NCBI RefSeq assembly: GCF_051307055.1
Contig: NZ_CP149994.1
Coordinates: 1,612,001 to 1,676,000 of the forward strand
Direction of reading: 5' to 3'
Source: Dryocola sp051307055
Lineage (GTDB): Bacteria > Pseudomonadota > Gammaproteobacteria > Enterobacterales > Enterobacteriaceae
DNA: 64,000 nucleotides
Below are positions 46,201 through 53,841 of this stretch, piece by piece. Below the pieces are notes generated by a model. That model made no database searches and was not told the origin of the DNA. It worked only from the letters and a program-made list of their open reading frames with translations. Both the position numbers and the translations under genes were made by a program. Numbering within the stretch: the stretch's first letter is position 1; the number at the start of each line of letters is the position of its first letter.

Positions 46201-46346
46201 TAAGTCACGGTGATGGACAAGCTGGGGGGTGCCACGGATGGGTACTGGGCGACCGGCAGTTGCGGGATAGCTATCACGCCCAACAGAATAATAAAAAGCG
46301 CAATTACCCATGCGAAAATAGGTCTGCGTATAAAGAACTGAGACAT
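43242..46346 (-). CDS. RND multidrug efflux pump, HAE1 family (AcrB-like)
   Basis: This is a 1034-residue inner-membrane proton/drug antiporter of the AcrB type. Twelve membrane helices and two large periplasmic loops are evident. The proton-relay aspartates lie in TM4 (GIIVDDAIVVVENVE) and the partner Lys in TM10 (GLSAKNAILIVEFA). FIRRPIFAWVIAL at the N terminus is typical of the family. Together with the adaptor 33 bases upstream it forms the inner part of a tripartite pump. No outer-membrane channel gene is near, so TolC is the probable partner. Substrates are likely amphiphilic drugs, dyes or bile salts. It is the last gene of an unusual operon that begins with an SmvA-like MFS gene. Confidence 0.93.
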   Translation of the reverse strand: MSQFFIRRPIFAWVIALFIILLGVIAIPQLPVAQYPSVAPPSLSITVTYPGATPQTMNESVISLIERELSGVDDLLYYESTSDTSGVATITVTFKPGTDIRLAQVDVQNQIKVVEPRLPQAVRQNGLSVEAASSGFLMMVGLNSPNGKFSEADLSDYFARKITDELRRIDGVGKIQAFGSEKAMRIWVDPAKLIAYRLSVSDINTAITEQNAQVSPGKLGDSPSTATQLTAYPLDVNGQLGTPEEFRKIVLRANPDGSRVTLGDVARVELGLQSYAFAIRENGHGSTAAAIQLSPGANAVLTSDAVKARMQDLAKSFPSGMEYSIPFDTSPFVKISIEKVVHTFIEAMVLVFLVMYLFLQNVRYTFIPAIVAPVALLGTFTVMMLAGFSINVLTMYGMVLAIGIIVDDAIVVVENVERLMAEEGLSPKEATIKAMKEITGAVVGITLVLTAVFLPMGLASGSVGVIYRQFTLSMAVSILFSAFLALTLTPALCATLLKPVTADSHKKNRFFTWFNRTFDRLTGRYENGVTRVIRKSGRMTLIYLALCGVLYFAFKFLPSSFLPEEDQGYFITSVQLPADATLERTEEVVKKYEKLVMDRPGVERNVSILGFSFSGSGTNSAMAFTTLKDWDRRNGATAQNEVTNVQNEMGDIPQATITSLLPPAISELSTSSGFTLRLEDRSGHGYPELVKALNTLLEKAGQSEALYGVYMDGLPDGMGISLKIDRPKAEAMGVSFNEINQTLSGALGSSYVNDFPNNGRMQQVIVQAEASSRMQLPEILALNVRNKNGGMVPLSEFVRPVWQASPVQMVRYQGYPAFRITGWPNWGYSSGDAMAEMEKIAADLPAGFAIEWTGQSLQEQQSASEAPMLMLLSMLVIFLVLAALYESWSIPVSVMLVVPLGLIGAMIAVYLRGMPNDAFFKVGMITIIGLSAKNAILIVEFARQLQHEGESLLNATVKAARMRLRPIMMTSLAFTLGVVPLMLASGASATTQQAIGTGVFGGMVTGTLLAIFFVPVFFVTVLTLVDRVKKKART

Positions 46347-46379
46347 CAGAAATTCCCGTGGTAATGAGTCAATACGAAG

Positions 46380-47516
46380 CTAGCTTTGTGTACCGGCTGG
46401 CAGTGCAGAAACTGCGGCGCCGTCCTGAAGCTTGTCCTGGCCTTCGATAACGATCTTATCGCCGGCTTTCAGGCCAGCGGTTACCGTCACGCCCTTTTCA
46501 GTCTGCTCTCCTGTCTGGATCTCAACGCGCTTCGCTTTATTTTCCTGGTCAACAATCCATACGCTGGTTTTCTCGTTAACCCTGTTCAATGCCTGTTCGG
46601 GGACAGCCAGGCCATCTTTTTTGATGAGACGAGTGATTTGCAGTTTTACAAACATGCCAGGCAGCAAAATCCGTTGCGGATTTTCAGCTTCAGCCCGAAG
46701 GACAACGTCACCTGTCTCATTGTTGACGCTGATACCTGAGAACAGCAGGTGGGCAGGGACGCCATACGATTTGTCGTTATCATCAAGGACAGCTGCCATC
46801 GCTTCGGAACCAGGCTGGCTACCCGGTACGTTATCAACGGCAGGATAAATTGAGCGCAGCTCCTGCGTAGGCACTCTGGCATCTACATAAACGCGATCGA
46901 GTTGCTGAATGACGGCCATAGCCTGCGTATCACCGGGACTGACCAGCGCACCTTCCGTAACAAATTCCTGATCGACTCGTCCGCTTATAGGCGCTTTTAC
47001 CGTTGCGTAATTTAAATCCAGTTTTTTACGATTCAGTGACGCTATCGCTTCCGCAAGATCTGCTGCAGCCTGCGCGCTGTTGGCTTTTGCATCATCGAGA
47101 TCCTGCTGGCTGATAGCCGCATTCTTTTGCAGCTGTGAGAAACGGTACGCTCGTTTACTCATCTGTTGATAGGTAGCTTTTGCTTTTGCAACCGCTGCGC
47201 CAGCCATCTCGACATCTGCCTCAAAAGGCGCGGCATCGATCTGAAATAGCGGCTGCCCCTGAAGTATTTCCGATCCCTGCCTGAACAGTCGCTTTTGGAT
47301 AATTCCTCCGACCTGCGGGCGAATCTGTGCCGTCTTTACAGCCGATACGCGTGCCGGGAAGACGCGAATGGAGTAGATGTCCTCAGCGCCAAGCGTTTTC
47401 GTGACAACTTTTGTTTTCGCTGGCGCGGAAGCGTTGTCGGCCGGCTCAGATGAGTCGCAGCCTGTAATGAACCCTAAACAGAGCGTCGTATATATAGCCA
47501 GTTTCCTGATATTCAT
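46380..47516 (-). CDS. RND efflux adaptor (membrane fusion) lipoprotein, AcrA-like
   Basis: A 378-residue periplasmic adaptor. It has a signal peptide with lipobox FITGC (Cys near residue 20), so it is lipid-anchored in the inner membrane like AcrA. The layout is beta-barrel start, lipoyl half (IRPQVGGIIQKRLFRQGSEI), an alpha-helical hairpin (about 100-170, rich in Ala, Lys and Gln), second lipoyl half (LNYATVKAPISGRVDQ) and a membrane-proximal domain. It is located 48 bases after the MFS gene and 33 bases before the RND pump, so the three are probably cotranscribed. Confidence 0.92.
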   Translation of the reverse strand: MNIRKLAIYTTLCLGFITGCDSSEPADNASAPAKTKVVTKTLGAEDIYSIRVFPARVSAVKTAQIRPQVGGIIQKRLFRQGSEILQGQPLFQIDAAPFEADVEMAGAAVAKAKATYQQMSKRAYRFSQLQKNAAISQQDLDDAKANSAQAAADLAEAIASLNRKKLDLNYATVKAPISGRVDQEFVTEGALVSPGDTQAMAVIQQLDRVYVDARVPTQELRSIYPAVDNVPGSQPGSEAMAAVLDDNDKSYGVPAHLLFSGISVNNETGDVVLRAEAENPQRILLPGMFVKLQITRLIKKDGLAVPEQALNRVNEKTSVWIVDQENKAKRVEIQTGEQTEKGVTVTAGLKAGDKIVIEGQDKLQDGAAVSALPAGTQS

Positions 47517-47563
47517 TGCAAATTTCCAATAAGGTCAGATAAATACGGGGCAACCATCAGCCA

Positions 47564-49060
47564 TCAAGCACGGCCAGCGGCGTTACCCTGTTTAAAAATA
47601 AAAAAGGTCAGGATCATCAACATCGTCAGAATTAACGAAGCCGATTGCAGCGTAACGGAGTGTGATTGCATAAAAGCTGATGAGGCGGCTTCAAGAAGCG
47701 CCACCCGGGTTGGTTCATCCAGATGATGAGAAACTGCTACCGCCTCGCTAAATGAAGCGCCCGCAGAAGCGGATAACGCTGCCGACAAATTGTCAGGAAG
47801 GCGAACAGTGGAGGAATACACGCCAGCGAGCACCGAACCGAAAATGGTAATACCAAGTCCCGTTCCCAGCTCGTAGGCCATACCCTCTATCGAACCCGCC
47901 GTACTGGCTTTATTGACAGGTGCTGCGGTCATGATGGCTGATGAAGAAGCCATCAGCGCGACGGTATCGCCTGCTCCCAGAAGCATCATCCATGCCCAGG
48001 CTTTCCAGGGCTGATTAACAAAATCGACCCCTGATAAGGCATACAGACTCAGGGCGGAAGCGGCGAGACCCGTGACAGCAACGCTTTTTATACCGAAGCG
48101 ATTGATAATGTAGCCAGCAAACGGCCCGGCCAGGCAGCTTGCCAGCATCAGCGGCATTACATAAAGCCCGGTCTGCATAGGGGTGAAGCGGTGAACGAAC
48201 TGCAGTTCCTGAGAGATAACAAGTTCAAACCCCACCAGAGTGATCATCGAGGTCAGAGCCAGCATCACTCCGGCGATGATGTTACGTTGCGTTATAAGCC
48301 CTGTATCAAGCAGGGGGGAACGAGAAACCATCTGTACGGTAATGAAACCGCCAAGCAACACCATACCCACCAGTAAAAGATAGATGGGCATAATGACTGG
48401 ATTTCCATGATGGACCAGGCTCTTGCCAGCATAAATTAATATCAATAACGCGCTCATCAGCAAAAGGGCCTGAGAAAAATTAACGGGCTGACGATCCCCG
48501 GCCTTCTCATCTGGTACTGCCCTGTGCAGTAAAAAGAGCACAAAGAGAACGACTGGAATATTTATGAGAAAGACCGAACCCCAGTAAAAGCTGTTGAGTA
48601 ACGCGCCGCCAACGATAGGGCCAGCCAGGGCTCCGCCTGTGCCAATGGTGGTCCAGATCCCCAGAGCTATATTGCGGTCTTTTTCATCCGTAAAATTTTT
48701 CCGGACAGCGGCAAGCGTCGCGGGCACAATCATCGCAGCACCTATTGCCAGCAGTGCGCGGGCGGCGATCAGCGCCGCCGGTGTCCACGCAAATGCGGCG
48801 GCCAATGAAGCCAGTCCAAAAAGTGCGCTCCCGTATACCGCCAGTTTTTTAAAGCCTGTGCGGTCTCCCAGTGCGCCCATCGGTATTAGCAAAGCAGCCA
48901 TAACCAGGGGATAAATATCCATAATCCACAGGAGCTCATTGTGGGTCGCATGAAGCTGAGTACTTAATACTGGCGCGACCACGTACATAATGGTTGCATC
49001 TAAAGATACAGGTAAGTATATGAATATAATGATAATGAGTATTATCCACTTACTATGCAT
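47564..49060 (-). CDS. SmvA/QacA-like MFS multidrug exporter (DHA2 family)
   Basis: The 498-residue protein has 14 predicted helices and is clearly related to Salmonella SmvA, which exports methyl viologen, acriflavine and cationic biocides. Landmarks are LDATIMYVVAPVLS in TM1, ELLWIMDIYPLVMA in TM2, GDRTGFKK (motif A), SVFLINIPVV and FELVISQELQFVHRFTP. I chose ATG 49060 (MHSKWIILI) instead of the in-frame start at 49096, because it gives the SmvA-type N terminus and frees the operator region. It diverges from a TetR regulator, the smvR-smvA arrangement, but here is followed by an RND adaptor and pump. Confidence 0.9.
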   Translation of the reverse strand: MHSKWIILIIIIFIYLPVSLDATIMYVVAPVLSTQLHATHNELLWIMDIYPLVMAALLIPMGALGDRTGFKKLAVYGSALFGLASLAAAFAWTPAALIAARALLAIGAAMIVPATLAAVRKNFTDEKDRNIALGIWTTIGTGGALAGPIVGGALLNSFYWGSVFLINIPVVLFVLFLLHRAVPDEKAGDRQPVNFSQALLLMSALLILIYAGKSLVHHGNPVIMPIYLLLVGMVLLGGFITVQMVSRSPLLDTGLITQRNIIAGVMLALTSMITLVGFELVISQELQFVHRFTPMQTGLYVMPLMLASCLAGPFAGYIINRFGIKSVAVTGLAASALSLYALSGVDFVNQPWKAWAWMMLLGAGDTVALMASSSAIMTAAPVNKASTAGSIEGMAYELGTGLGITIFGSVLAGVYSSTVRLPDNLSAALSASAGASFSEAVAVSHHLDEPTRVALLEAASSAFMQSHSVTLQSASLILTMLMILTFFIFKQGNAAGRA

Positions 49061-49064
49061 ATCG

Positions 49065-49143
49065 TTTACACCATGTAAAATCAAAAAGGTGGACAAGCGT
49101 TCAGGTTGAATTTATAGTGAAGATGAACGCATGTCCACCTTTT
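49065..49143. promoter_or_regulatory. Large inverted repeat between smvA-like and tetR genes
   Basis: AAAAGGTGGACAAGCGTTCA (49084-49103) and TGAACGCATGTCCACCTTTT (49124-49143) are inverted repeats with one mismatch in 20 bp, separated by 20 bases that contain TATAGT (49113-49118), a -10 candidate. A second perfect palindrome, TTTACA-CCA-TGTAAA (49065-49079), abuts the MFS start. These are likely operators of the divergent TetR protein. Confidence 0.65.
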
Positions 49144-49167
49144 GGTGAGAATGAGGAAAAATTGCTT

Positions 49168-49764
49168 ATGTCTTATCTCAGTCATGATGAAAGACGCCGG
49201 ATGATTCTGGAGACGGCGGTAAAAATTGCGTTTGCAGAAGGGTTAACGGCAATGACGGTTCGCAGAATTGCGCAGGAAGCTCAGATAGCAGTCGGACAGA
49301 TTCATCGCCATTTCTCTTCAGCATCAGAACTTAAAGCTGAGGCCTTTCTGTTATCAGTGACGCAATCCCTGACGCTGCTGAACGATACGGCCAGACGGGA
49401 AGGGGCGGGAAGTTTAGCAATGCTCGGCTGGTGTCTTTTTACGGAAAACCTTATGGAGGCGCGTCATTTCAGCCAGCTCTGGAAAGAGGCGGAGGTGATT
49501 TCCTATCACGATGACGTCATGCGTAACGCTTTCCGCGTCGGGATAAACCAATGGCATAGCGCTTTGGTCCACCTTCTGGAAACCGGCACTGCGAACGGTG
49601 AATTTAAGGCTAAACGGCCCGTCGCTTCAGTCGCCTGGGACTGCATTGCTTTTTCATGTGGCCTGGACGGCATTTACAACCTCAGAATGGAGGGCTTCGG
49701 CGATAACGAGTATCTGACGCACACAGAAACATTTCTGAAAAGCCAGCTGGACATATATGAGTAA
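49168..49764 (+). CDS. TetR-family regulator, SmvR-like
   Basis: The protein has 198 residues from ATG 49168 (MSYLSHDERRRMIL). An upstream in-frame GTG at 49117 would lie within the operator, so it was rejected. The helix-turn-helix is GLTAMTVRRIAQEAQIAVGQ followed by IHRHFSSASELKAEAFL. The C-terminal ligand domain contains several Trp residues (LGWCLF, FSQLWKEAEVI, NQWHSALV). By position it resembles SmvR, whose loss raises smvA expression and biocide tolerance in Klebsiella. It probably represses the divergent MFS-adaptor-RND operon. Confidence 0.88.
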   Translation: MSYLSHDERRRMILETAVKIAFAEGLTAMTVRRIAQEAQIAVGQIHRHFSSASELKAEAFLLSVTQSLTLLNDTARREGAGSLAMLGWCLFTENLMEARHFSQLWKEAEVISYHDDVMRNAFRVGINQWHSALVHLLETGTANGEFKAKRPVASVAWDCIAFSCGLDGIYNLRMEGFGDNEYLTHTETFLKSQLDIYE

Positions 49765-49858
49765 ACGGAAAGGTAATATCAGCATTACGTTTACTCTTTG
49801 GTTATAAAACGGAATTCAGAAGAACAAAGTAAATACTGTATTTTTGGCAAGGTAACGT

Positions 49859-50617
49859 ATGACAATTGTAATTAAGTCAGGGATAGCTGCGGCACTCCTG
49901 ACCGGATCTTTCCTGCAAGCAGCACAGGCAGATGACTTTTCGCTGGGGTTAACGGCAAGCTGGTCATCAAAACTCTACCGGCAGGTTAATGAAAATAAAA
50001 ACAACCTGATATTCCCTAACCTGGACTACGAGGCAGGCCGCTTCTGGTTTCATGGCCTGAGTACGGGTTATGACTTCATACACACGCCCTCCGATCGGTT
50101 AGCGGTGGTGGGTTATTACCTGCCCCTTTCTTTGAAGGCCAGCGACAGCCATTCCTGGCAAATGCGGCAGCTGAAAGACCGACGCAGCACCTTCATGACG
50201 GGGCTTAGCTATACGCACCTGTCTGACAGTCTGGGGACATTTGAAACTGCGCTGTCTACTGATGCGCTGAGTACCAGTAACGGTCTGCACTGGAACAGCA
50301 CCTGGAGTTACCCTGTTCAGCTGGGCGCGTTCAGCCTGGAGCCTGCGCTGGGCGTAAACTGGAACGATGGCAAGTTTAATCGTTACTATTACGGCATCAG
50401 TTCAGGTGAAGCAGCAAGAAGCGGCTTCAAAAAATACACGCCAGGCGACAGCTGGACGCCTTTTGCCGAACTCAGCATCAATTACAGCCTGAGTGATAAC
50501 TGGAACCTGTACGGCGGGGCACGATATACCTTCCTGCCCGACGAGGTTAAAAACAGTCCTATGGTTGCTGAAGACTCACTTGTGACTTTCTGGAGCGGGT
50601 TCTCTTATACGTTTTGA
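49859..50617 (+). CDS. MipA/OmpV-family outer-membrane protein
   Basis: A 252-residue outer-membrane beta-barrel protein with a signal peptide ending QAAQADD (about residue 25) and an aromatic C terminus (GFSYTF). The MipA/OmpV pattern is clear: LDYEAGRFWFHGLSTGYDF, ALGVNWNDGKFNRYYYGI, GDSWTPFAELSINYSLSDNW and GGARYTFLPDE. E. coli MipA scaffolds MltA with PBP1b; other members are porin-like and are often linked to two-component systems. Here it stands next to a decayed response regulator and an export operon. ATG 49859 follows AAGGTAACGT. Confidence 0.9.
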   Translation: MTIVIKSGIAAALLTGSFLQAAQADDFSLGLTASWSSKLYRQVNENKNNLIFPNLDYEAGRFWFHGLSTGYDFIHTPSDRLAVVGYYLPLSLKASDSHSWQMRQLKDRRSTFMTGLSYTHLSDSLGTFETALSTDALSTSNGLHWNSTWSYPVQLGAFSLEPALGVNWNDGKFNRYYYGISSGEAARSGFKKYTPGDSWTPFAELSINYSLSDNWNLYGGARYTFLPDEVKNSPMVAEDSLVTFWSGFSYTF

Positions 50618-50622
50618 TTAAA

Positions 50623-50650
50623 CAGCCGGGGATATTCTCCGGCTGCGTTA
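50623..50650 (+). terminator. Terminator-like hairpin after mipA-like gene
   Basis: CAGCCGGGGA (50623-50632) pairs with TCTCCGGCTG (50636-50645) around TAT, with one G-T pair. It is 5 bases after the stop; the T-rich tail is short. Confidence 0.6.
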
Positions 50651-50709
50651 TTACGAAATATATTTCTCCAGACAGAAATGGCTTTACTGTTTAACTCGCA
50701 GGTTCATTC

Positions 50710-51072
50710 ATGGTAAATCCACATTTTTTCGATGCGCTCATTGCATGGATTGAAAAGAACATTGCGCAAAGGCTACCTCTGGACGAGGTTGTCAATAAGT
50801 CAGGGTTTTCCCGGCGCTATCTGCAGAGAGTTTTTAAAAATTATACCGGCGTATCGCTGGGCCTGTTTATTAAGCAAAAACAAATGGACTCTGCCAGAGC
50901 TGACATTCTGTCGGGAAATTGCTCCATCACGGATATCGCGCTGAAATATGGTTATGAATCACAGCAGTCGTTCACTCGTGCATTCACCCGTTATTATGGT
51001 ATCCCACCTGCTGCTTACCGGGAAAACGTCCAAATGATGAATAGGTTAAAAGTTCAACGGCGGCCTGAATAA
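50710..51072 (+). CDS. Short AraC/XylS activator of the MarA/RamA/SoxS type
   Basis: This is a 120-residue protein that consists only of the two helix-turn-helix DNA-binding domain, like MarA, SoxS and RamA (113-127 residues). The first motif is LDEVVNKSGFSRRYLQRVFK, the second ITDIALKYGYESQQSFTRAF, ending in TRYYGIPPAAYRE. Such activators bind mar/sox/rob boxes and raise acrAB, tolC and micF. It is less similar to RamA than true orthologues would be, so I leave the symbol empty. Its position downstream of an efflux operon and mipA suggests a local role in drug response. Confidence 0.88.
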   Translation: MVNPHFFDALIAWIEKNIAQRLPLDEVVNKSGFSRRYLQRVFKNYTGVSLGLFIKQKQMDSARADILSGNCSITDIALKYGYESQQSFTRAFTRYYGIPPAAYRENVQMMNRLKVQRRPE

Positions 51073-51082
51073 GGGCTTAGAC

Positions 51083-51348
51083 ATGAGCGAGAAAAGTTTA
51101 ATCCTTGCTGCTGGGGATAATGAAGTTATTACAGATATTATTGCTGAAAATTTACAGCGGGATGGTTTCCTGGCGCTTCCGTCAAAAAATGGCGCACATG
51201 CACTTGAGTTTTATACTCAATTTCTCCGGGCTCTGAGTATCCCTGATATTGATATACCCTGAATTGATGGCGTCGCTGTTCTGCAAGAGCTGAAGAGGCT
51301 GGATAGCACCCCGTTACCATAACGACAGCAAATGACACTGTGGTGTGA
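51083..51348 (+). pseudogene. Second response-regulator receiver remnant, with stop and frameshift
   Basis: From ATG 51083 the frame reads as a receiver domain: SLILAAGDNEVITDIIAENL, QRDGF and NGAHALEFYTQF. It then has a shortened beta-3 (IPDIDIP) that meets a TGA at 51260-51262 just after the expected phospho-Asp region. The same frame resumes IDGVAVLQELKRLDSTPL, and a one-base loss near 51317 leads into ITTAND, the normal beta-4 end (PVIxLTAxxD). Stops follow, and no output domain is seen. It is a pseudogene 10 bases after the AraC-type gene. The rest of the 397-base interval shows nothing else. Confidence 0.75.
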
Positions 51349-51469
51349 TATTTAGCTTCAGGAAGGGCTATCATCTGACAGGGATACAGATTTCATGTTC
51401 TGTCTGTGGTGGCTTGCTGAGCAGCCACGCATAAATTGCAGTTAAGTAGATTAAAAGGCTCATTAAATA

Positions 51470-52486
51470 ATGAACGTTGAATTCAGGAAGGAAGCCGTTT
51501 GCATACTCGCTTCGTATCTTATCGCTGTCGCCGCCGCGCTACTGGTGTTTCCGTTAAGGCTGTTGCCCTGCCTGCTGGCAGGAATGGTTACCTTTGAAAT
51601 CATTGACGCTTTCCGGGTTCGCTCGCAGGGGTATTTGCGTTCGAAGGTTTCCGGCTGGCTGGCCGTCATGTTCATCAGTCTGCTTTTAATTGCCACGGTT
51701 TTCGGCATTTTCATGCTTGTTTATAATGTGTTCACGCTGGATTTCACCAGCGAAGGCGATTTTTACCGGAAGCTGAACGATGTTGTCCGGGAGGCGCATG
51801 ATAAACTGTATCCCGTTCTTGGTGATTATATGCCCAGAACCTATCAGGATATTGAAACGGCTGGCTTCACCTGGCTCCAGACGCATATTTATATTTTGCA
51901 AAATGCGGGGCAAAAAGCGCTGCACTTTTTTGCGGTCACTTTTGTGGGTATTTTTCTGGCTATACTTATTTCCCTTGCGTCAGGAGGTGAAACACGCCCA
52001 GCACCGTACCTGAAATATCATCTTCTGCAGCGCATCCGAACATTCAGGGAAGTATTCAGTGCGGTCGTTACCGCACAGGTAAAAGTGGCCGCGTTTAATG
52101 CGCTGGCTACAGGCGTATTTCTGTACCTGGTGATGCCTCTGCTGGGATATCACCTGCCTTATGCCAAGACGCTAACCTTTGTGACTTTCCTGTGCAGCCT
52201 GCTGCCGATCGTCGGTAACCTGATATCCAATACGCTGGTTACTCTGGTGGCGCTTTCGGTCAGCCTGCAGGCTGCGGTCGTCGTCATCTTCTATCTGATC
52301 CTGATACATAAAGCAGAATATTTCATTAACGCCAGAATTTTTGGCTCGCAGATTCAATCTTCGGTATGGGAACTTCTGCTGGCCATGCTTATTTTCGAAT
52401 CGCTGTTTGGTATTGCAGGTGTGGTGGCCGCCCCCATCTTTTACGCCTGGCTCAAGGTTGAACTGATGCGCAGGCACCTGATTTAG
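51470..52486 (+). CDS. AI-2E family (PerM/YdiK-like) transporter
   Basis: A 338-residue membrane protein of the AI-2E/UPF0118 family. It has two N-terminal helices (about 10-45), a helix around 62-82, a soluble loop to about 150, and four to five C-terminal helices containing LTFVTFLCSLLPIVGNLISN, which carries the conserved Pro-x-x-Gly block of the family. Members include exporters of AI-2 (TqsA) and Na+/H+ antiporters; the substrate here is not known. The charged pair motif between last helices is AEYFINARIFGSQIQ. ATG 51470 has a weak ribosome-binding site. Confidence 0.85.
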   Translation: MNVEFRKEAVCILASYLIAVAAALLVFPLRLLPCLLAGMVTFEIIDAFRVRSQGYLRSKVSGWLAVMFISLLLIATVFGIFMLVYNVFTLDFTSEGDFYRKLNDVVREAHDKLYPVLGDYMPRTYQDIETAGFTWLQTHIYILQNAGQKALHFFAVTFVGIFLAILISLASGGETRPAPYLKYHLLQRIRTFREVFSAVVTAQVKVAAFNALATGVFLYLVMPLLGYHLPYAKTLTFVTFLCSLLPIVGNLISNTLVTLVALSVSLQAAVVVIFYLILIHKAEYFINARIFGSQIQSSVWELLLAMLIFESLFGIAGVVAAPIFYAWLKVELMRRHLI

Positions 52487-52496
52487 CGATACGCAG

Positions 52497-52532
52497 GCTG
52501 AAGAGGAAAGAGCTTATGGGTTCCTCTTCAGC
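52497..52532 (+). terminator. Hairpin after the AI-2E-type gene
   Basis: GCTGAAGAGGAA pairs perfectly with TTCCTCTTCAGC around a 12-base loop, 11 bases after the stop. Flanking CGCAGG and CCTGCG can extend the stem. No T run. The following stretch to 52914 has no gene; it ends with an AT-rich gntR promoter region. Confidence 0.55.
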
Positions 52533-52824
52533 AGGGCCTGCGCAAGGTTGCTTCCGCAGTGGCTGAGTTTGACGACGATTCGCTCCCTGAACGCACTCAT
52601 AATACGCATCTTACTCTTTAACGTTGCTGAGCATGAGATAGCTTAACCGGCAAGCCGTTTTTCTTTTACGAGAGGAGGGCGCCGACAATACCGGGGCAGA
52701 AGTAAACAACAAAGAGCAGTTCGGCTTCAGGCGCGGAAGCTAAAACTGTTGGCGGAGCAGCGGCGATTTTTTTATTATAAAAACATTAAGGCAGTTAAAA
52801 ACATAGCGTTACGCTCTTATAAAG

Positions 52825-52863
52825 TTGCATTTTATAATTGCACTTAAGATAATTAAAATGCAA
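52825..52863. promoter_or_regulatory. Inverted repeat in the gntR promoter region
   Basis: TTGCATTTTA (52825-52834) and TAAAATGCAA (52854-52863) form a perfect 10-bp inverted repeat, with an extra ATTGCA (52837) between them. The same TGCATTT/AAATGCA arms occur at 56121-56144 before the SDR and lactonase genes, so this may be the GntR operator. Confidence 0.5.
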
Positions 52864-52914
52864 TAATTTTGTCAGATTTATTATTTATCGTGGAATCTCT
52901 TCAGGGCTTGCATC

Positions 52915-53802
52915 ATGAAAATAAGCGCTCTTACGGAAAGGCTTTCTCAGAAAATAATCACCATGATCGACGGCGGAGCTCTGACGCCGGGTGCGCATCT
53001 TAGCGTCCCGAAGCTCGCAGACTCCTTCGATGTCTCACGTTCGCCGGTGCGTGAGGCTTTAGTCTACCTTGAACACAAAGGTATTCTTCAACAGCAGCAT
53101 AACCGCGGTTTTTTCGTTAAGCAGGATTACGCTCCTCAGCTTCAGAGCTCAAATGAAAGCGAAGTGGATAACGATCTTCCCGAGTACTATCAGCTAGCGG
53201 AAGACTGGCTGCAGGATAAAATCGAATCAGAAGTAAATGAGCTTTACCTGCTTAAGCGTTACAACCTGTCTAAAACACAGCTTACGACTATTCTTGCCCG
53301 GGGCATCAGCGAAGGGTGGGTAGAACGGAAACAGGGTTATGGATGGCGTTTTTTGCCGGTTGCCAAGACCAAAGCCGCGCTTGAGCACATTTTCAGCTTT
53401 CGTATGGTTATCGAACCGATGGCCATTCTTGAGTCGACGTTCAAAGCGCCGCAGAACAAAATTGATGATATTAAAAGCGAACTGGAGATGCTTTTAGAAA
53501 GCGGCATTCAGCGTCTGTCTCCGACCCAGCTTCAGCTGGCCGGTTACCGTTTTCATGAGACAGTGATCGGCTTTTCGAATAATCCTTTTTTTGAGATCTC
53601 GCTGCGCAACGTTAACCGCATGCGTCGTTTAATGGACTATCGCATCATGGACGACCGCAGCCGTTATTACGCCGAAGTTAAAGATCATCTGCGCTTGTTA
53701 TCGCTTATTGAAACCGGGCAGCTCATTGAGGCGTCCTACATGCTGAAGCAGCATCTTGCTGTGGCCCTTGAGAATAAAAAGCAGCGTAGCATCAGCGTAT
53801 AA
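52915..53802 (+). CDS. GntR-family regulator with an extra winged-helix segment
   Basis: The protein has 295 residues, longer than the usual 220-250 of FadR-subfamily GntR regulators. Residues 1-70 are a GntR winged helix (VPKLADSFDVSRSPVREALVYLEHKGIL). Residues about 90-150 (YQLAEDWLQDKIESEVNELY, then YNLSKTQLTTILARGISEGW and RFLP) look like a second winged helix. A C-terminal FCD ligand domain follows, with RMVIEPMAI, RFHETV and DHLRLLSLIETG; its His residues could bind metal and a carboxylic acid. It converges on the CitMHS gene. It probably regulates the neighbouring SDR, lactonase or transporter genes. Confidence 0.85.
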   Translation: MKISALTERLSQKIITMIDGGALTPGAHLSVPKLADSFDVSRSPVREALVYLEHKGILQQQHNRGFFVKQDYAPQLQSSNESEVDNDLPEYYQLAEDWLQDKIESEVNELYLLKRYNLSKTQLTTILARGISEGWVERKQGYGWRFLPVAKTKAALEHIFSFRMVIEPMAILESTFKAPQNKIDDIKSELEMLLESGIQRLSPTQLQLAGYRFHETVIGFSNNPFFEISLRNVNRMRRLMDYRIMDDRSRYYAEVKDHLRLLSLIETGQLIEASYMLKQHLAVALENKKQRSISV

Positions 53803-53828
53803 AAAATGGCCCGGATGGGCCATTTTTT
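53801..53828. terminator. Bidirectional terminator between gntR and CitMHS gene
   Basis: AAAAAATGGCCC pairs perfectly with GGGCCATTTTTT around GGAT, with A and T runs suited to both strands. Confidence 0.93.
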
Positions 53829-53841
53829 ACCAGCAAAATCC

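Noticed and set aside
50710..51072. ramA orthologue
   Set aside because: Length and fold fit, but similarity to RamA, MarA or SoxS is moderate and the ramR neighbour is absent, so no symbol was given.
52600..52700. Small RNA with terminator near CCGGCAAGCCGTTTTTCTTTT
   Set aside because: The stem would be only three or four base pairs with too small a loop; no promoter could be supported.
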